A stretch of 64,000 nucleotides of DNA from Ianthella basta (GCA_964019415.1 OZ025870.1:3319408-3383407), one strand, 5' to 3'; counted from the first letter of the stretch, positions 11,671 to 23,739 are shown. Program-made: numbers and translations. The notes: a model not told the origin generated them from the letters alone.

Positions 11671-12353
11671 ATACCACGGTGCTGAGGTGTATATGGATTT
11701 CAGGCGCACAATGCCGAGGGCGCGAAGCGCTCGAGGGCGAGCGCATCTAAAATCCATATACACCGAAGCGCCGTGGTATAAGTGATATATACCCCGCCTA
11801 GCGCGTCTAGGCTCTTATTCGAAAGGCGGGCTTCATCCAGGGCGGCAGATCTGAAGAGCGGCTGCCAATTTTATTTGAATTCACAAGTGCTGTGAAGTTT
11901 TCGCCTGCAGTTAAGCCACTGGAGCAACACTCTAAGGGGCCAGTGAAGTAACTAAGGCTTCTGCGACGTTCTCGGCCTTCGTCGGCTTCGAGGGTTCTTT
12001 GCGCTCGTTACTCGACTTTCTGTTCTCCTTGAAATAGTGCGTTCCCACTGCTGCAGTGAGTTTGAGTGCCCTTGCGTACGAATTGACGCACGAGCTTGCT
12101 GTTTCTCATCTGTGCACTGTGCGGGTCGCGTACATGGTTTATCTAGCTCGGCTACGGAGCGCTTTACATTGTTGGCTTGCGTGCATGGTTGCAGCGTGGT
12201 GGAGAGAGGTATTCTCCTTTTCAATGCTTTACGTAATAGTTAAATGCTGACCAAGAGGTGTCTCTGAGATTTAGAGCACGAGGCACGAGGGCGCGAAGCG
12301 CCCGAGTGCCAAGTGGTCTAAATCTTCAGAGACACCGATTGGTCAGCATTTAA
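11671..12353 (+). repeat. GC-core fold-back repeat, two hairpins plus body
   Basis: Hairpin 1 (11671-11779) has arms of about 37 bp from ataccacggtgctgaggtgt to its right-hand complement ending gcgccgtggtat, around a core gagggcgcgaagcgctcgag. Hairpin 2 (12241-12353) has arms taaatgctgacc / ggtcagcattta around cgagggcgcgaagcgcccga. The roughly 430-bp body between them recurs on the opposite strand at about 27490-27925 and 28245-28705. No intact protein is shared by all copies. Confidence 0.7.
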
Positions 12354-12789
12354 GTGTTATAGATCCCAACTATTGGTCAAGGAGCGGCAGCGAATCAGTT
12401 TACCTACTCGTACTTGCGTCATCCGGAAGTAGTTTGATTTTTCTGACAATGGCTAAGAAAACGTCGTTGATTCGGGTCTGAACTTGGGCTGGTCATCTCG
12501 CAGCAGACGCCCCCCACAGGTCGGCAGTGGACGCGGCGCGTCAGCTAAGTGTAAGCTTACTCACTGTCAGTCACGTCAGCCACAGCGTTTCCCAGAGCGG
12601 TGTCTTTAACCAAAGCTTGTTCCCCAGCTCGTAGCTAACCAGTTCCTTTCTTGGCTCTGGTCCGTAGCCGCATTGTCGCTTTACCTTGTTTTTCGACAAA
12701 ACAAGTGAGCCGGGCGACCTGTGCATCGTATGCTGTGGCGTTAGCTACTATTGCTTATACAGCTGCAGTTTCTCTGCTATAGACCACGT

Positions 12790-12900
12790 GCCCAAGCCAC
12801 GCCCATGCTCTAAATCGCTATTTAGAGCATAGCGCGAACGCCGCGCGTGCCACGCCCATGCTCTAAATCGGCATTTAGAGCATAGGCGCGAACGCCGCGC
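12790..12900 (+). repeat. Two tandem units of about 54 bp
   Basis: Each unit runs gccacgcccatgctctaaat, a short inner palindrome (tttagagcat), then gcgaacgccgcgcgt. It sits within the fold-back repeat cluster and shares its GC-rich character. Confidence 0.7.
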
Positions 12901-13129
12901 GTCGAATTAGAACACGGCTAGACGAAATAGACCACGGCGCGAAACAGCACCCGGGGTGTCTATTATGTTTAGAAACATCGTTTAGACGCACGTTACCATG
13001 GCAACGGGATCTATGGACTCTTCCAAAGCCACGCAAAGTTGAAGCTGACAAGTTGCTGCATTTGTGCATTTGTGCTTTGGTGTGATTTGACACATTCGTT
13101 GTTATCAATAACAAGTACTAGTTATAACA

Positions 13130-13223
13130 TGGCCGCGAGGGCGCTGGCTGATTTATCACACGAGGGCGCGAAGCGCCCGAGTGCGATAAATCAGCTAAGC
13201 GCCCTCGCGGCCATGTTATAACT
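13130..13223. repeat. Near-perfect palindrome with GC core
   Basis: Arms of about 41 bp begin agttataacatggccgcgag on the left and end with the complement ctcgcggccatgttataact on the right. The centre is cgagggcgcgaagcgcccga, identical to the core of the hairpin at 12241-12353. Confidence 0.8.
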
Positions 13224-13929
13224 GACTTGTTACGATTCAAACAGCAGGGATTAGCGCTTGATTTCGTTCGCTGTCGAATGAATTTACCGAACGAACCTGA
13301 CAGAAGTAACTATAGAAACCAGAGAACACGCTTTTATCGGAGCACAAGGCGAAAGGCGAGAAGCGTCGCAAGAAAAAGACGGTCTGCGGCCTCTCGTACT
13401 GAATAAAACGTCGGCGCCGCTTGAGTCGGCACTAGGGCATATGATTAGAAGTCCTGCAAGCAGCGTATGAAGGGAGAACTTTCTTTTTAGAGAGTGTACT
13501 AGGATTTAAACGACTGGAGAACTTGGGAATGGCAAGACCTACCTTCAATTTCATCCATAAAGTGAACTTGGAAAAGGGAATGTTGGTTTCTCTATCACTA
13601 AAGACATTACATGCACGATTACATGTCACTGCCATAAAAATACACGTGTGCTAGGCATACATTTATGTTAATGACCATGCTTCCAAGTGCCAAGCACTCA
13701 TCATTTCAGAGCCAATGTTCATGAGAAAGTTCACAAGGTGATGAATATCAAAGGCATTTTGCTAAAGCAGTAAACAAAATGTTTGTTTAAGGGTGGAAAG
13801 TGATTGGGTGAACCAATAAGAGCCCCCCTCGACACAGTGTGTTATGAGGTGTGAAAGTGTAAACAGTGGCGTTATGCGAAATTAGACCACTGCAGCTTGC
13901 TTTGATGTATGGCTTCCTCATATAACAAT

Positions 13930-14092
13930 TCTTTGTTGTCTTTCACACCTTCCATATTTGGGCTGGGATATAACAGGATTTAAGCGCCCCTGTGCATATA
14001 TATGCTTCTTAAATCCTGTTATATCCCGGCTGGCTTGTTTACGCGATATATTTTCGCGCGGTTGCCATGGCAACGGGGTATATAACATATTA
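13930..14092 (+). repeat. Fold-back repeat module, copy facing 28010-28190
   Basis: A hairpin at 13965-14027 has arms gggatataacaggatttaag / cttaaatcctgttatatccc. It is followed by a block with cgcgatatattttcgcgcgg and gttgccatggcaac. The same module lies reverse-complemented at about 28010-28190, and a decayed copy at about 26900-26995. Confidence 0.75.
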
Positions 14093-14290
14093 TATGCATG
14101 CCAAGTCTACATAATTAAATGAGCTACAAAAATACGTACAACCATGTATACACATTCCCTTTGACAGCTATGGCCGTTTTCGGACAACCTACCCTCTGCA
14201 CACAAAACACCTAACCTAACAGTAAGCTACAGAGCGCACCGAAGGCTAAGTTGTTATAGAGCCTAGAGCGCATCCAAAGCTAAGTTGTCT

Positions 14291-14653
14291 TAGCAAATGC
14301 CACTCTCTAAGCGCTCAGTAGGCATGAGAGGTAGGATCTGCTTCCACTGTTGCTCTATCTCAAACCAAGTAGACACCATGTTGGTAATTTTACCAGTTTC
14401 TGCATCTCGCCCACCAATAAGGGTAATTCGGCCATTGATGACTGCAATGGGCGCATTGTAATTTGGAGCTGGTGTCAGCATAGGATCTCCAGGCTCTTTA
14501 GCCCACTCTTCATCATCCAGTGAATACACCTGAACTTGGCGTCGTTTTGAAAATTTGTCATCATCATCGGATTCTTTTGCAATCCCAGTTACATACACTT
14601 TGTTCTCAAATCACTTGCAATTTGATAGGCATGGCCAGCAACTTGAAGAATTC
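14291..14653 (-). pseudogene. Truncated Kelch-protein pseudogene
   Basis: This is a minus-strand duplicate of the start of the Kelch exon at 22149-23126. It keeps the acceptor region and the block DEEWA...APNYNAPIAVINGRITLIGG, but a deletion of about 14 nt near the exon start shifts the frame to an early stop. The copy also ends where the parent reads SGIC, so most of the propeller is missing. It is not expected to give a functional protein. Confidence 0.8.
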
Positions 14654-14779
14654 CTATATACAGCAAAGCACAAATTAGATACAATGAATACATGACATGT
14701 CAAGCATCCATGAACAATTAAATTCAGTTTGTGCATTTCTTTGTTCACTGAAGTAACATAAGTCACCTAATTATAACTC

Positions 14780-14998
14780 TCAGGCATTGCAAAGAAGGGA
14801 ACAAGAAGTGCACTCCATTGATTGAAATTTTGTTTGATTACCAGTTATTGTCATTTTAGCATAACCATCAGTGAGTAGCTGATGTGGTGCGTCTGCTGCT
14901 GATGTGTAGTAACTTTTGAAGGGCCGGGTGATCAAGCCATGCTGAGACCCATTTTTGAAGATATATCGTATGACATTTTCTTTCAACCTTTGTAACTA
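14780..14998 (-). CDS. Unrecognised exon-like ORF of the Kelch duplication, intact copy
   Basis: The minus-strand frame contains KENVIRYIFKNGSQHGLITR, then PFKSYYTSAADAPHQLL and TDGYAKMTITGNQTKFQSME. A possible acceptor (TACAAAG) precedes it. The partner at about 23250-23465 carries a TAG at the Gln of APHQLL. I do not recognise the protein; it may be an upstream exon of the Kelch gene or chance open sequence. Confidence 0.3.
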
Positions 14999-15734
14999 GC
15001 ATGGAAGACTTCTATATGTGCAAGGATAGCTAGAGCAGCTAAACTACTTTGCTATCCAACCTTCTACAACACATAAATTCCATCTAAGAGGTGTTTGTAG
15101 GATTTAGAGCACGAAGATACACTTGGACTTAGTTGTTCTTTCTAGTGATATCTGTGTTTATTGCAGCGAGTTTGCATGCAAGAATTGCTTCAAATGAATC
15201 TGGTTGCACTGTTACAAAATACGTACAGAATTATATTACAACAAGTAATCATAATTGTAGTAGCTATGCATATGATGTACCGTGAGGCTTATATCAACCT
15301 TGGAAAGCTGAGGTCGATACACAACCCCAGGGTTGAAGTTTCTACAGTAAGCCTCTATACTAGTCTGGCTCACTATAGACCACCCCAGTAAGCGCTAAAG
15401 GGTATGTGAAGGGGATGTACAGTCTGGTCACAAAATATATCTTCTTGATCAAGCAAATGCATTGCACCAAATTGGTGCAACAGAATTCATGACTTGAGGT
15501 ATACAGAGATGGGTAGTTGCATAATCCACAGCAAGAAAAGCAAGGAATGATCATGAGCCAAACCAAAGGTCATTGTTTCAGGGATCAACTGCATTCACGC
15601 AAGTGTGCTATCATTAGTTCAAAGGTGTTAACTAACTAATCACAACTAGATTGTCCCTACCCTCCTCAACCTGAGGTGCTTACTGGAAAGGTCTAGTGAA
15701 CCAGACTACTCCTTACTGCAACTATAGCTTATTC
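14999..15734. other. Duplicated non-coding stretch, left copy
   Basis: The part up to about 15287 aligns with 23465-23743. From about 15288 to 16272 the right-hand copy has no counterpart, so there was either an insertion here or a deletion there. Nothing coding was recognised. Confidence 0.4.
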
Positions 15735-15848
15735 TAGTCTCGCGTAGCCAGACCGCTTCTCCCCTCCATTTTATATATGACGTCATCTGTCGGGGATGAC
15801 GTCATAATATAAAATGGAGGGGAGAAGCTGTCTGGCTACGCGAGACTA
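15735..15848. mobile_element. Mutator-like MITE 1, 114 bp
   Basis: The palindromic element begins TAGTCTCGCGTAGCCAGACC and ends with its complement GTCTGGCTACGCGAGACTA. It is flanked by an exact 9-bp direct repeat AGCTTATTC. A 9-bp target duplication with long TIRs is typical of Mutator-like elements. The centre contains two gacgtcat motifs. The TIR resembles that of the larger element at 60866-61478. Confidence 0.85.
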
Positions 15849-15877
15849 AGCTTATTCAGTCCTGGCACAGGTTACAT

Positions 15878-15998
15878 TAGTTTCGCGTAGCCAGACCGCT
15901 TCTCCCCTCCATTTTATATTATGACCAGACCCTTTTCCCCGACCGATGACGTCATAATATAAAATGGAGGGGAGGAGCGGTCTGGCTACGCGAGACTA
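15878..15998. mobile_element. Mutator-like MITE 2, 121 bp
   Basis: This is the same family as the element 29 bp to the left. It starts TAGTTTCGCGTAGCCAGACC, ends TACGCGAGACTA, and is flanked by the exact 9-bp repeat AGGTTACAT. It is a separate insertion, because its target duplication differs from that of its neighbour. Confidence 0.85.
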
Positions 15999-17090
15999 AG
16001 GTTACATTTGCCACTCACACAAACTCCAGTGACTCCATTTGCTTGCTGCACTTGTTCGTGGCATCAACATAATTATTATGTTATGAGTGATATTATATGT
16101 GCATCAAATTAAGATGAACCCCTTCGTAGTTCATATGGCGCAAGCTTTTCAGCTTGTCCTTAACTGCAGGACTATGCCAATACCGTTGGAAATATTAATA
16201 CAAGAACATTAGGAATGCAGATAGTGAAGAAGATGGTGTAGAAACACAGTCATGCCATTCTAGATAAACTGGCTGCTGCGTTAACATTACAGTAGCAGGA
16301 TAATGGATGGGTGGTGTATTAGGTGTCTTATTTCATGCTATACAAAACATGGTGCACGCACACATGGTGAAACAACATGCTGTTATATACAAGTGTATTT
16401 GAATCCAGAGCTAATTTGGAAACCTGCTGCACTTGATAGTGTTGCGCTGCCACTACAGGAAAAGGCTAAGTATACACTCTGTATACTATTGTGGATACGC
16501 AGGGTATACATCGAGAATACACACTTTGTATACCACATGTATGCAAACTTTGTATTGGCACAAGGCGTATGCAACCTTGCATACCCAGGTGGATACTACA
16601 ATGAATGTCATTATGTGGTCTAAGGCTGGAACACCTCTGGGCCTATACATAAATGTATTCATTGCCTAGAATGGCAATGTTTATACTTATTCCACTGGGT
16701 TAACTTAGCTAATAGAGGTTCCATTCCCATGCATTCATCCTCTCTTCAAATTTGAAATGAAAATAATAATAGGTTAATACAGGAAATAAAACATGCAATT
16801 GAGTTAGAGAAAAGTTGCCTTATAAAATAGTTGCATTAAATAGCTACAAATCAACCTATTTGCTATGAAAAGAAATTCTGAGCAAAGGACATATAGCAAA
16901 CAAAGCAGGTACATAATTTTGCTCAGAAGACCTCTTTCATAATTACACCAATGCCGCGTATACTGCAATGAATCTTTGTCACAATCCCTCCTCTTCTCAT
17001 ATGAGAACAGCCAGATCTGCATAAGTTGGCACAGCAGGAATATAATTGTATGAGCAATTACACATATACGATGTGTACAGCGAGCCTTAC

Positions 17091-17215
17091 CGTCTGTTGC
17101 AGTAGTCGTATCGTGGCTGAGTTGTAGGCTGTCCACCTTGTCTTGTCTTCTTTAATGACTGGCTAGGTATCCTAAAAGAGGACTGTGTTGATTCCTTTTC
17201 AGCTTTTGCCTCCAT
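17091..17215 (-). CDS. Possible first exon inside the CACTA element
   Basis: An ATG opens MEAKAEKESTQSSFRIPSQS and continues LKKTRQGGQPTTQPRYDYCN, ending at a good donor (AGACG then GTAAGG). It is short, Lys/Gln-rich and unrecognised. It could be the start of a captured host gene or of an element-encoded protein. No in-phase second exon was found. Confidence 0.35.
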
Positions 17216-17929
17216 TGTTCATACAATATTTAGCACGTTCAACTCTGCAAAAATGTAAGAACACATTGGCGTCTACGTGTATGTAGCATGCAAAACAGCT
17301 GATGTAGATGTACTAAGCACATACACTCACCACCTACAGTGGCCCAACTCTTCCCAACACAAAACTGACCCAGAATTAAACAACTGTATGGAGAGGTGCA
17401 GATAGAATTGTGTTCAGTAGCTACATCAGCATACACTGAAAGTTATATCTGCATAAATATCTGTAATATAGCTATACATGCAGTGCAATCAACATGCAGC
17501 AATACGTGGGTTACTCACTGCTTGAACCATGTTTACACTACACTGGTATATGGTACAGTACAATAATTTGAACCGTGTACACGTAGCAACACATGACAGA
17601 GACAGTACTAGTGTCGGCAATCCAAATGGAAAGCAATGACCGACCAGCTCACTCTCATCTCACTGCAGCTTGTTCAGCATAGTCGTCCATTATGTAGCCT
17701 TTCAGAGCCCCTGAAACATCTGGTGTGTAGTCCAGTGAAGTTGGTGCACGAGTGCCTGCATAGCACAAGTGGCATACCGTACCATTACGGTACTGTAAGG
17801 TTGCAGAAGCGGACTGAGCTATTCTAGAATGATACGGTTCGGTACGGTACAATACCCGTTCACCTTCGCCATTTTTCTGTACCAGAACATTAATGCAAGT
17901 TTGCAGGTTGAGAGTAAGCTGCAGTACAC

Positions 17930-18325
17930 CAGATTCTCACACAGAGTATATCTAGCAAATACCAAATTCCTCTGACAGTATATCCAGCTTATTGAAGACA
18001 CCAGATTCCCAGAGTATATCTAGCAAATACCAGATTGCTCTGACGGTATATCCAGCAGATACCAGATTCCTCTGACGGTATATCCAGCAAATACCAGATT
18101 CCTCTGACAGTATATCCAGCGTGTTGAAGACACCAGATTCCCACAGAGTATATCCAGCAAATACCAGATTCCCACACAGAGTATATCTAGCAAATACCAG
18201 ATTCCCACACAGAGTGCATCCAGCAGATACCAGATTCCTCTGACGGTATATCCAGCATATTGAAGACACCAGATTCTCACACAGAGTATATCCAGCAAAT
18301 ACCAGATTCTGTTGAGGGTATAACC
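17930..18325 (+). repeat. Minisatellite of about 30-bp units inside the CACTA element
   Basis: Units alternate between agtatatccagcaaatacca plus gattcctctgac and a variant with gattcccacacag. A longer spacer variant inserts tattgaagacacc. About a dozen units are present. The repeated open frames on the minus strand (GICWIYRQRNLV) are repeat artefacts. Confidence 0.85.
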
Positions 18326-18329
18326 AGCA

Positions 18330-21300
18330 TCCTGCAGTGATGAACCAGTGAAAACTTAAAGTCTGAGGCCTTCACTATGAGCACAACCACCTTGGTATAT
18401 GAATGCCAAGCATGCAAGCTTGAAGAGTTGTTCCTATCAACGGCGATATTTGTAGAGAAACAGCTAACTGCAGAAATGCAGCTTTATGTTTGATGTCCAA
18501 TGTGACCCAATTCTGTCTACATGTGCATCCTAGGTCCAGTGGATATAGAACTGTTTGCACTGAATACAGTAGGATATTTCTTGGAGAAGGCATAGGGCTA
18601 ACTGCTTTGAGAGTTAGATGCATGCTGGTTTAAAACTGCACACACACACACTACAAGCATTTGAGAGCAGCAGTAAAGCTATGCATACAATTAGTGTATC
18701 GGACAGTGATAAGGAATACACTACATTGTGTGTGTATGTACGGCCAATTCCGAATGGAGTGGAACGACTTGAATCTGCATGAGAGGTGCATACAAATATC
18801 TGAATCAGGAGGGAAAAGGGAGATTTCACTGACAAGCACTAAAATGTATTAGAAAACAAGCTATAAAGGTATCAGTGGATGGACCAACTACAATCCCTAA
18901 ACGAATGGGAAGGCTTTGAGAGTCTTCACTGCTGGCAGTCGTCTTAATTACGTATCTTGACGCAACGACGGTACATTTAAGCAGCTACGCGAACAAAATA
19001 CTAGGAAGTGCCTCAAAAATACGGGAAATGCTTGGCAAACTAACCATATCATCAGAATAGCGGGAGAGATTACTACGTATGTAGCTATTAGCTGTGTGAA
19101 CGATAAACAGCTTAAACTACACCTTTTCTTACCAGTTCCCAAGCATTTAAAAGCAACGCAGCTGTAGCTCCAGTACACGCTTGACTGGTGATCTTACTGT
19201 TCAATCAGACAGGGAAGGCGGTCAACAGCAAGTTCTTCCTTCAGAAACAACGCCCATAATTCCCACTGGTTCCCGCCAATAGTAACAATTCGGCTCGTTC
19301 ATTGGTCAGTCGCATGTAGCACGTGATAATACGTCATTTTCACTGCTCATCCGCAAATTTAGCGCGCCGTTTACACTATAGTATACGCGCGTATCCACAC
19401 TTCTGCCCGCGCTATTCATGCGATCTGGATTCGCTGCCCTGGACTAGGAGCTTTTAGTTTAGGTTTTGCAGTGCTACTGGGCCACAAGCAGAAATGATTA
19501 TTGTACACTGTAATGCATGAAGTTTGCTTTCTATACACACCATTTTAACTCCAGCACAGGCATCAGACGACCTCACAATGACATGATGCTTTGTGTGCTT
19601 GCATTCACAGCAATGAGTGCTTCAGTTTGATGCCAACTTCACTGCTATTGTGCAAGCAATGTTGCATTTCCTGGATTGGACTGTGGCAGCCAGGGCTTTG
19701 TGCAATTGTACAGCTAAGTATTCTGGAATTTGCAGAAGTTTGAGCCTAAAACCCCCAATTTGTCCACATTTGTCCATATTTAGTGCCATGGCCTTGCCAT
19801 CAATTCAACATGCTGGATGCACTGGCCGCCAGATGAGACACACCAAAGCATGCTCTTTTGATCCCACAAAATGGCAGACAGATGCATGCATGAGTTGCGC
19901 ATGTATTGTGCATATACGCAATGTGTGGAGCCAACATTGCTGAACATGCAATAGGCAGGGTTGCAATTGGCGCAGTTTGTTGCATGTACAGATATAAGAA
20001 ATTGCATAAGCGTAATGTACACAACCATTATAAGAACCCAAATATGACAAACAGAGACTGATATTATTATTGCATGGCTTTCAAGACCATGCATGAGACA
20101 ACGTTTTACATGATAATTATAGTACACTCCAGTGCAAACGACGCACAAAAATGTGTTTCGGCCAATACCAGGCCATCATCAGGCTTGCTGGGAGTGAATT
20201 TGGTAGTTAACTTTTGTGGACTACCTTTGATGTGCTTTCCACTATGATGACTCACATGGCAACAAATCCATGGAACCCACTCAGACAGTTTTGCAGTATC
20301 TGCACTATATATAGTAGTAACAGAAAATATTCTTACGATGGTGCAGTTGCACGCAGTAGTTACAACAAAGCACTAACTTGTTCCATTGCCTTCTCCTTAT
20401 GCACATTGGAAGTTATACAATTTCATGCTTACGTGCAGTGACAGCTTCCTCATGCATGATAGTAGACACTTTTCCAGGCTCATCCTAGCACACAGCATGC
20501 AGCTGCTGCTGTTGTCTATAACCCCTTTCACATGGGCATCACCATCTGCATTCAACCTGGGTATATTAACCTGGGTTTGATTCAAGTCAATGTTTTGGGT
20601 GGATACACGTAGAGCAGGATTACGTTAGCCATACCCACATAGTCACATCACAGTTGCCAAGAAATGGCAGAGACAGAGAAATGCAGAATGAATGCAAGAC
20701 AAAACTGCTATATACATGCATGGATGACTTGCTTCTATAGTGTGTGCCAACAGATCGGCGCTGCACTAAAGTAATCATCATGATTTAGGTCAGCACCATG
20801 CAGAGCAGTCACAACAGTCCTGACTGCTCCCACAAACCTCACAGAAAACTAGCTGTACACTGTTTCTTCCGGGCTAAATAATATACGAGCAAAGAATGCA
20901 CAGGGAAGTTAAACTGAAAGTATAACAGTACAGACAGAGGCAGGCCAGAGAACATACAGAGGGAGATTAGGGTACAGAGAGACAACGACGGACGGACGAA
21001 AGGTCCTTAAGATACAACAATACACACAGTAACACATCGTTAACCTTCAGTGTCTTTCTGTCCCTAGCAGCCCAGCTATCTGTCCCCCGTTGAACTACAA
21101 CTATTACCTTTCTTTGCTTGTTGACAGTGTTCATTCCTTGGTCACGGCCTTTCGCAAGTGGGGTAGAACGTGAAAGACAAGTTCCAATTAAGAGGATGAT
21201 GCGCTAAAGACACGACTTCAATTCTTTGTGAAAAGAAGAACATCTCTTATCTACTCTTGGCCATATGCAGCTCGATGCGGCCATTTTCTGTGGATACACA

Positions 21301-21390
21301 CATTCCACACAATTATGAATATGATTATCATAGTATGTAAGTAGATTCATGCCAGCAAATGACATTCATCTGCAGTAATGAATTGCTAAT
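18330..21390. other. CACTA interior, no gene recognised
   Basis: Only short frames are present, without domains. Around 19378-19400 the terminal-type words (gtatacgcgcgtatcc) recur in the interior. At 21243 a fragment ctcttatctactcttg matches the end of the hAT-like element at 62119-62743. Confidence 0.4.
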
Positions 21391-21494
21391 GACTTTGTAT
21401 ACGGCAGGGAATTTGCATACGTATACATACGCGCGTATGCACAAGGAGTATACAAAATCTATACGCATTGGATACGCAGGCTTTTTCTGTAGTG

Positions 21495-22010
21495 TGCTTA
21501 TGCATATGTGTAAATTCATACCATATTATGACAGTAGGTCTGACAGTGAGCTACGTCAGACAATTCTGCTGCATGCATATGGCAGCATTGGGTTGCTCTC
21601 CAATTAGTCATCGGCAAGCAGAATGGCTACACACTATACCCTATGGTGGTGCTTGACAACAAAGTGGGAGTGAAGCTTGGAAGATGTGCACTACAAATTG
21701 TGATCCTTAGGAAAGCAATAGAAATTCAGCTTCTTCCAGTATTCTTCGCTGATGATCTGCACACCTACAATCATCAATCAAAACGTACCTAAATGCTGGC
21801 TGAACAGCACAACACACCTATATATATACCAACTTGAAGGCCTTTGATCGCTCCATATATAATACTACAACAGTAGAACTGTATGTTGGATTCCTCGTCT
21901 TATACCTCCCTCACATTTATGAAAGTGGCCATTTACCTATAACTGCCATACATAACTAGGGTATGCCTAACTCCAGAGGTAATTTAATTTACAGTACGTA
22001 TTTGGCAAAG
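21495..22010 (+). repeat. Tandem duplication, left copy (continued)
   Basis: This resumes the alignment with the right copy at about 23933-24420, immediately after the CACTA insertion. The two halves (14291-16450 and 21495-22010) together match about 22740-24420. Confidence 0.8.
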
Positions 22011-22148
22011 GTCTAGGTATGCAGCACAGTTACACTTATATGTTCAGTTACTTCTGTATAATTATACAATAAGTGTAAATGTATAATTTTACAGTTTGCC
22101 CAATTTGTATAACAACTGGGAAGAAATGAAATTTATACCAGTTAGTGT

Positions 22149-23126
22149 TCACAAATGCCCAATCTCTGCACATGCAGTCTTCACACAACTCTCATCACCA
22201 TTTGCAGCCATACGCATAAAACCGCCAACAATGAATAGTGCAGTACCATAGTTCTCAAGTGGTACAACACCATGGCGATATCGTCCCACTCTCATGTTTC
22301 CCACTTTGATCCATGCTGTCCTGTCCTTCCTGTCAACAAACTTGTAGATTCCTTTGTGAGGTGAGAATTCTTTTATACCACCGACAGAATAAAGGGAATT
22401 ATTACAAGTAATTACTGTGGGGCGCAAAACAGGAGGGCTTGCTACTGGTGTCCAGACACTCTTCACTGGTTTGGAAGGCTGCATGACTGCCTCTTCAACA
22501 TCGCTCCATTGTGCCCTCCACGCTTGATGGTTATACTCCCGTACAAGTAGTGTGGCATAAACAGTTACACCACCAATAAGGTAGATATTGCCTCCAAAAA
22601 CTACAATGTGATGTGATCGTAGAGGCTTTGGAAGTTGCAGTGCCTGAGGAGTGCTCCAACATCCTGTGTTGAAGTTGTACACATCTACTGTGCTGGTCAC
22701 AATCATTTCCGTGCTTCCCAAAACCCCTCCAGTCACAAGAAGGAGGCTGTTATGGTAGCAAATGCCACTCTCTAAGCGCTCAGTAGGCATGGGAGGTAGG
22801 ATTTGTTTCCACTGTTGCTCTATCTCAAACCAAGTAGACACCATGTTGGTAATTTTATCAGTTTCTGCATCTCGCCCACCAATAAGGGTAATTTGGCCAT
22901 TGATGACTGCCATGGGCACATTGTAATTTGGAGCTGGTTTCAGGATAGGATGCCCAGGCACTGTAGCCCAGTATTCACCATCCAGTGCATATACCTGAAC
23001 TTGGCGCCTTATTGATAATCTGTCATCATCTTCTGATGCAAACCCAGTTACATACACTTTGTTCTCGAGCAAGGCAGATGATATCACTGGCAATGCATTG
23101 GGCATGGCTGGCATCTTGATGTATTC
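22149..23126 (-). CDS. Kelch-repeat protein, terminal exon
   Basis: This minus-strand exon has an acceptor (TTTACTGTAG before GAATAC) and runs in phase 0 to a stop, giving 325 codons. Kelch motifs form beta-propeller blades. Visible blade cores are VINGQITLIGGRDAETDK, YHNSLLLVTGGV, FGGNIYLIGGVTVY, NNSLYSVGGI and GTALFIVGGFM, each with the typical double Gly and spaced about 45-70 residues apart with WxxxxxxPxxR-type linkers. That gives five to six blades. The internal ATG five codons in could be the start, or upstream exons may exist, since a candidate first exon lies at 25033-25102. Kelch propellers usually bind partner proteins; no BTB domain is seen here. The left duplicate at 14291-14653 is dead. 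Confidence 0.85.
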   Translation of the reverse strand, partial: EYIKMPAMPNALPVISSALLENKVYVTGFASEDDDRLSIRRQVQVYALDGEYWATVPGHPILKPAPNYNVPMAVINGQITLIGGRDAETDKITNMVSTWFEIEQQWKQILPPMPTERLESGICYHNSLLLVTGGVLGSTEMIVTSTVDVYNFNTGCWSTPQALQLPKPLRSHHIVVFGGNIYLIGGVTVYATLLVREYNHQAWRAQWSDVEEAVMQPSKPVKSVWTPVASPPVLRPTVITCNNSLYSVGGIKEFSPHKGIYKFVDRKDRTAWIKVGNMRVGRYRHGVVPLENYGTALFIVGGFMRMAANGDESCVKTACAEIGHL

Positions 23127-23249
23127 CTACAGTAAATCACAAATTAGATAAAATACTACATGACATGTCAAATATAATTCAGTTTGTTCGTTTGTGCATT
23201 TCTTAGTTCACTGAAGCAACATATGCCACCTAACTCTCAGGCATTGCAA

Positions 23250-23465
23250 AGGTGGGAACAAGAAGTGCACTCCATTGATTGAAATTTTGTTTGATTACCA
23301 GTTATTGTCATTTTAGCATAACCATCAGTGAGTAGCTAATGCGGTGCATCTTCTGCTGAAGTGTAGTAACTTTTGAAGGGCCAGGTGACCAAGCCATGCT
23401 GAGACCCATTTTTGAAGATATATCGCATGACATTTTCTTTCAACCTTTGTGAGTAACTAGCATGG
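23250..23465 (-). pseudogene. Unrecognised exon-like ORF of the Kelch duplication, stopped copy
   Basis: This is the partner of 14780-14998 with the same KENVMRYIFKNGSQHGL reading, but a TAG interrupts it after DAPH. If it ever coded, this copy is broken while the Kelch exon next to it is intact, the reverse of the left copy. Confidence 0.35.
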
Positions 23466-23739
23466 AAGACTTCTACATGTGCAAGGATAGCTAGAGCAGC
23501 TAAACGACTTTGCTATCCAACCTTCTACAACACATAAATTCCATCTAAGATGCGTTTGTAGGATATAGAGCACGAAGATAGACTTGGACTTAGTTATTCT
23601 TTCTAGCGATCTGTGTTTATTGTAGCGAGTTTGCATGCAAGAATTGCTTCAAATGAATTTGGTTGCACTGTTACAGAATAAGTACAGAATTATATTACAA
23701 CAAGTAATCATAGTTGTAGTACCTATGCATATAATGTAC

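Larger units (their letters stand above)
16451..21494. mobile_element. CACTA (EnSpm/CMC-type) DNA transposon, 5.0 kb
   Basis: The ends are CACTACAGGAAAAGGCT and, reversed, CACTACAGAAAAAGCCT. The flanks carry the 3-bp duplication TGC (16448-16450 and 21495-21497). The matching empty site gtgctgcttatg is present once in the paralogous copy at about 23930. Both subterminal 100-bp zones are packed with gtatac, gtatgc and ggatacgc words, as expected of CACTA transposase-binding arrays. No long transposase ORF is visible, so the copy is probably non-autonomous. It carries one exon-like start (17091-17215) and a minisatellite. Confidence 0.85.

Noticed and set aside
11952-12243. Open frames on both strands in the body of the fold-back repeat, one ending PAFRIRA in the inverted copies
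   Set aside because: Differences among the copies are not concentrated at synonymous positions and no copy has a convincing start. I treat it as non-coding repeat body.
17952-18298. Minus-strand frames reading repeated GICWIYRQ
   Set aside because: They follow the minisatellite in the CACTA element; unit-length repetition explains the open frame.
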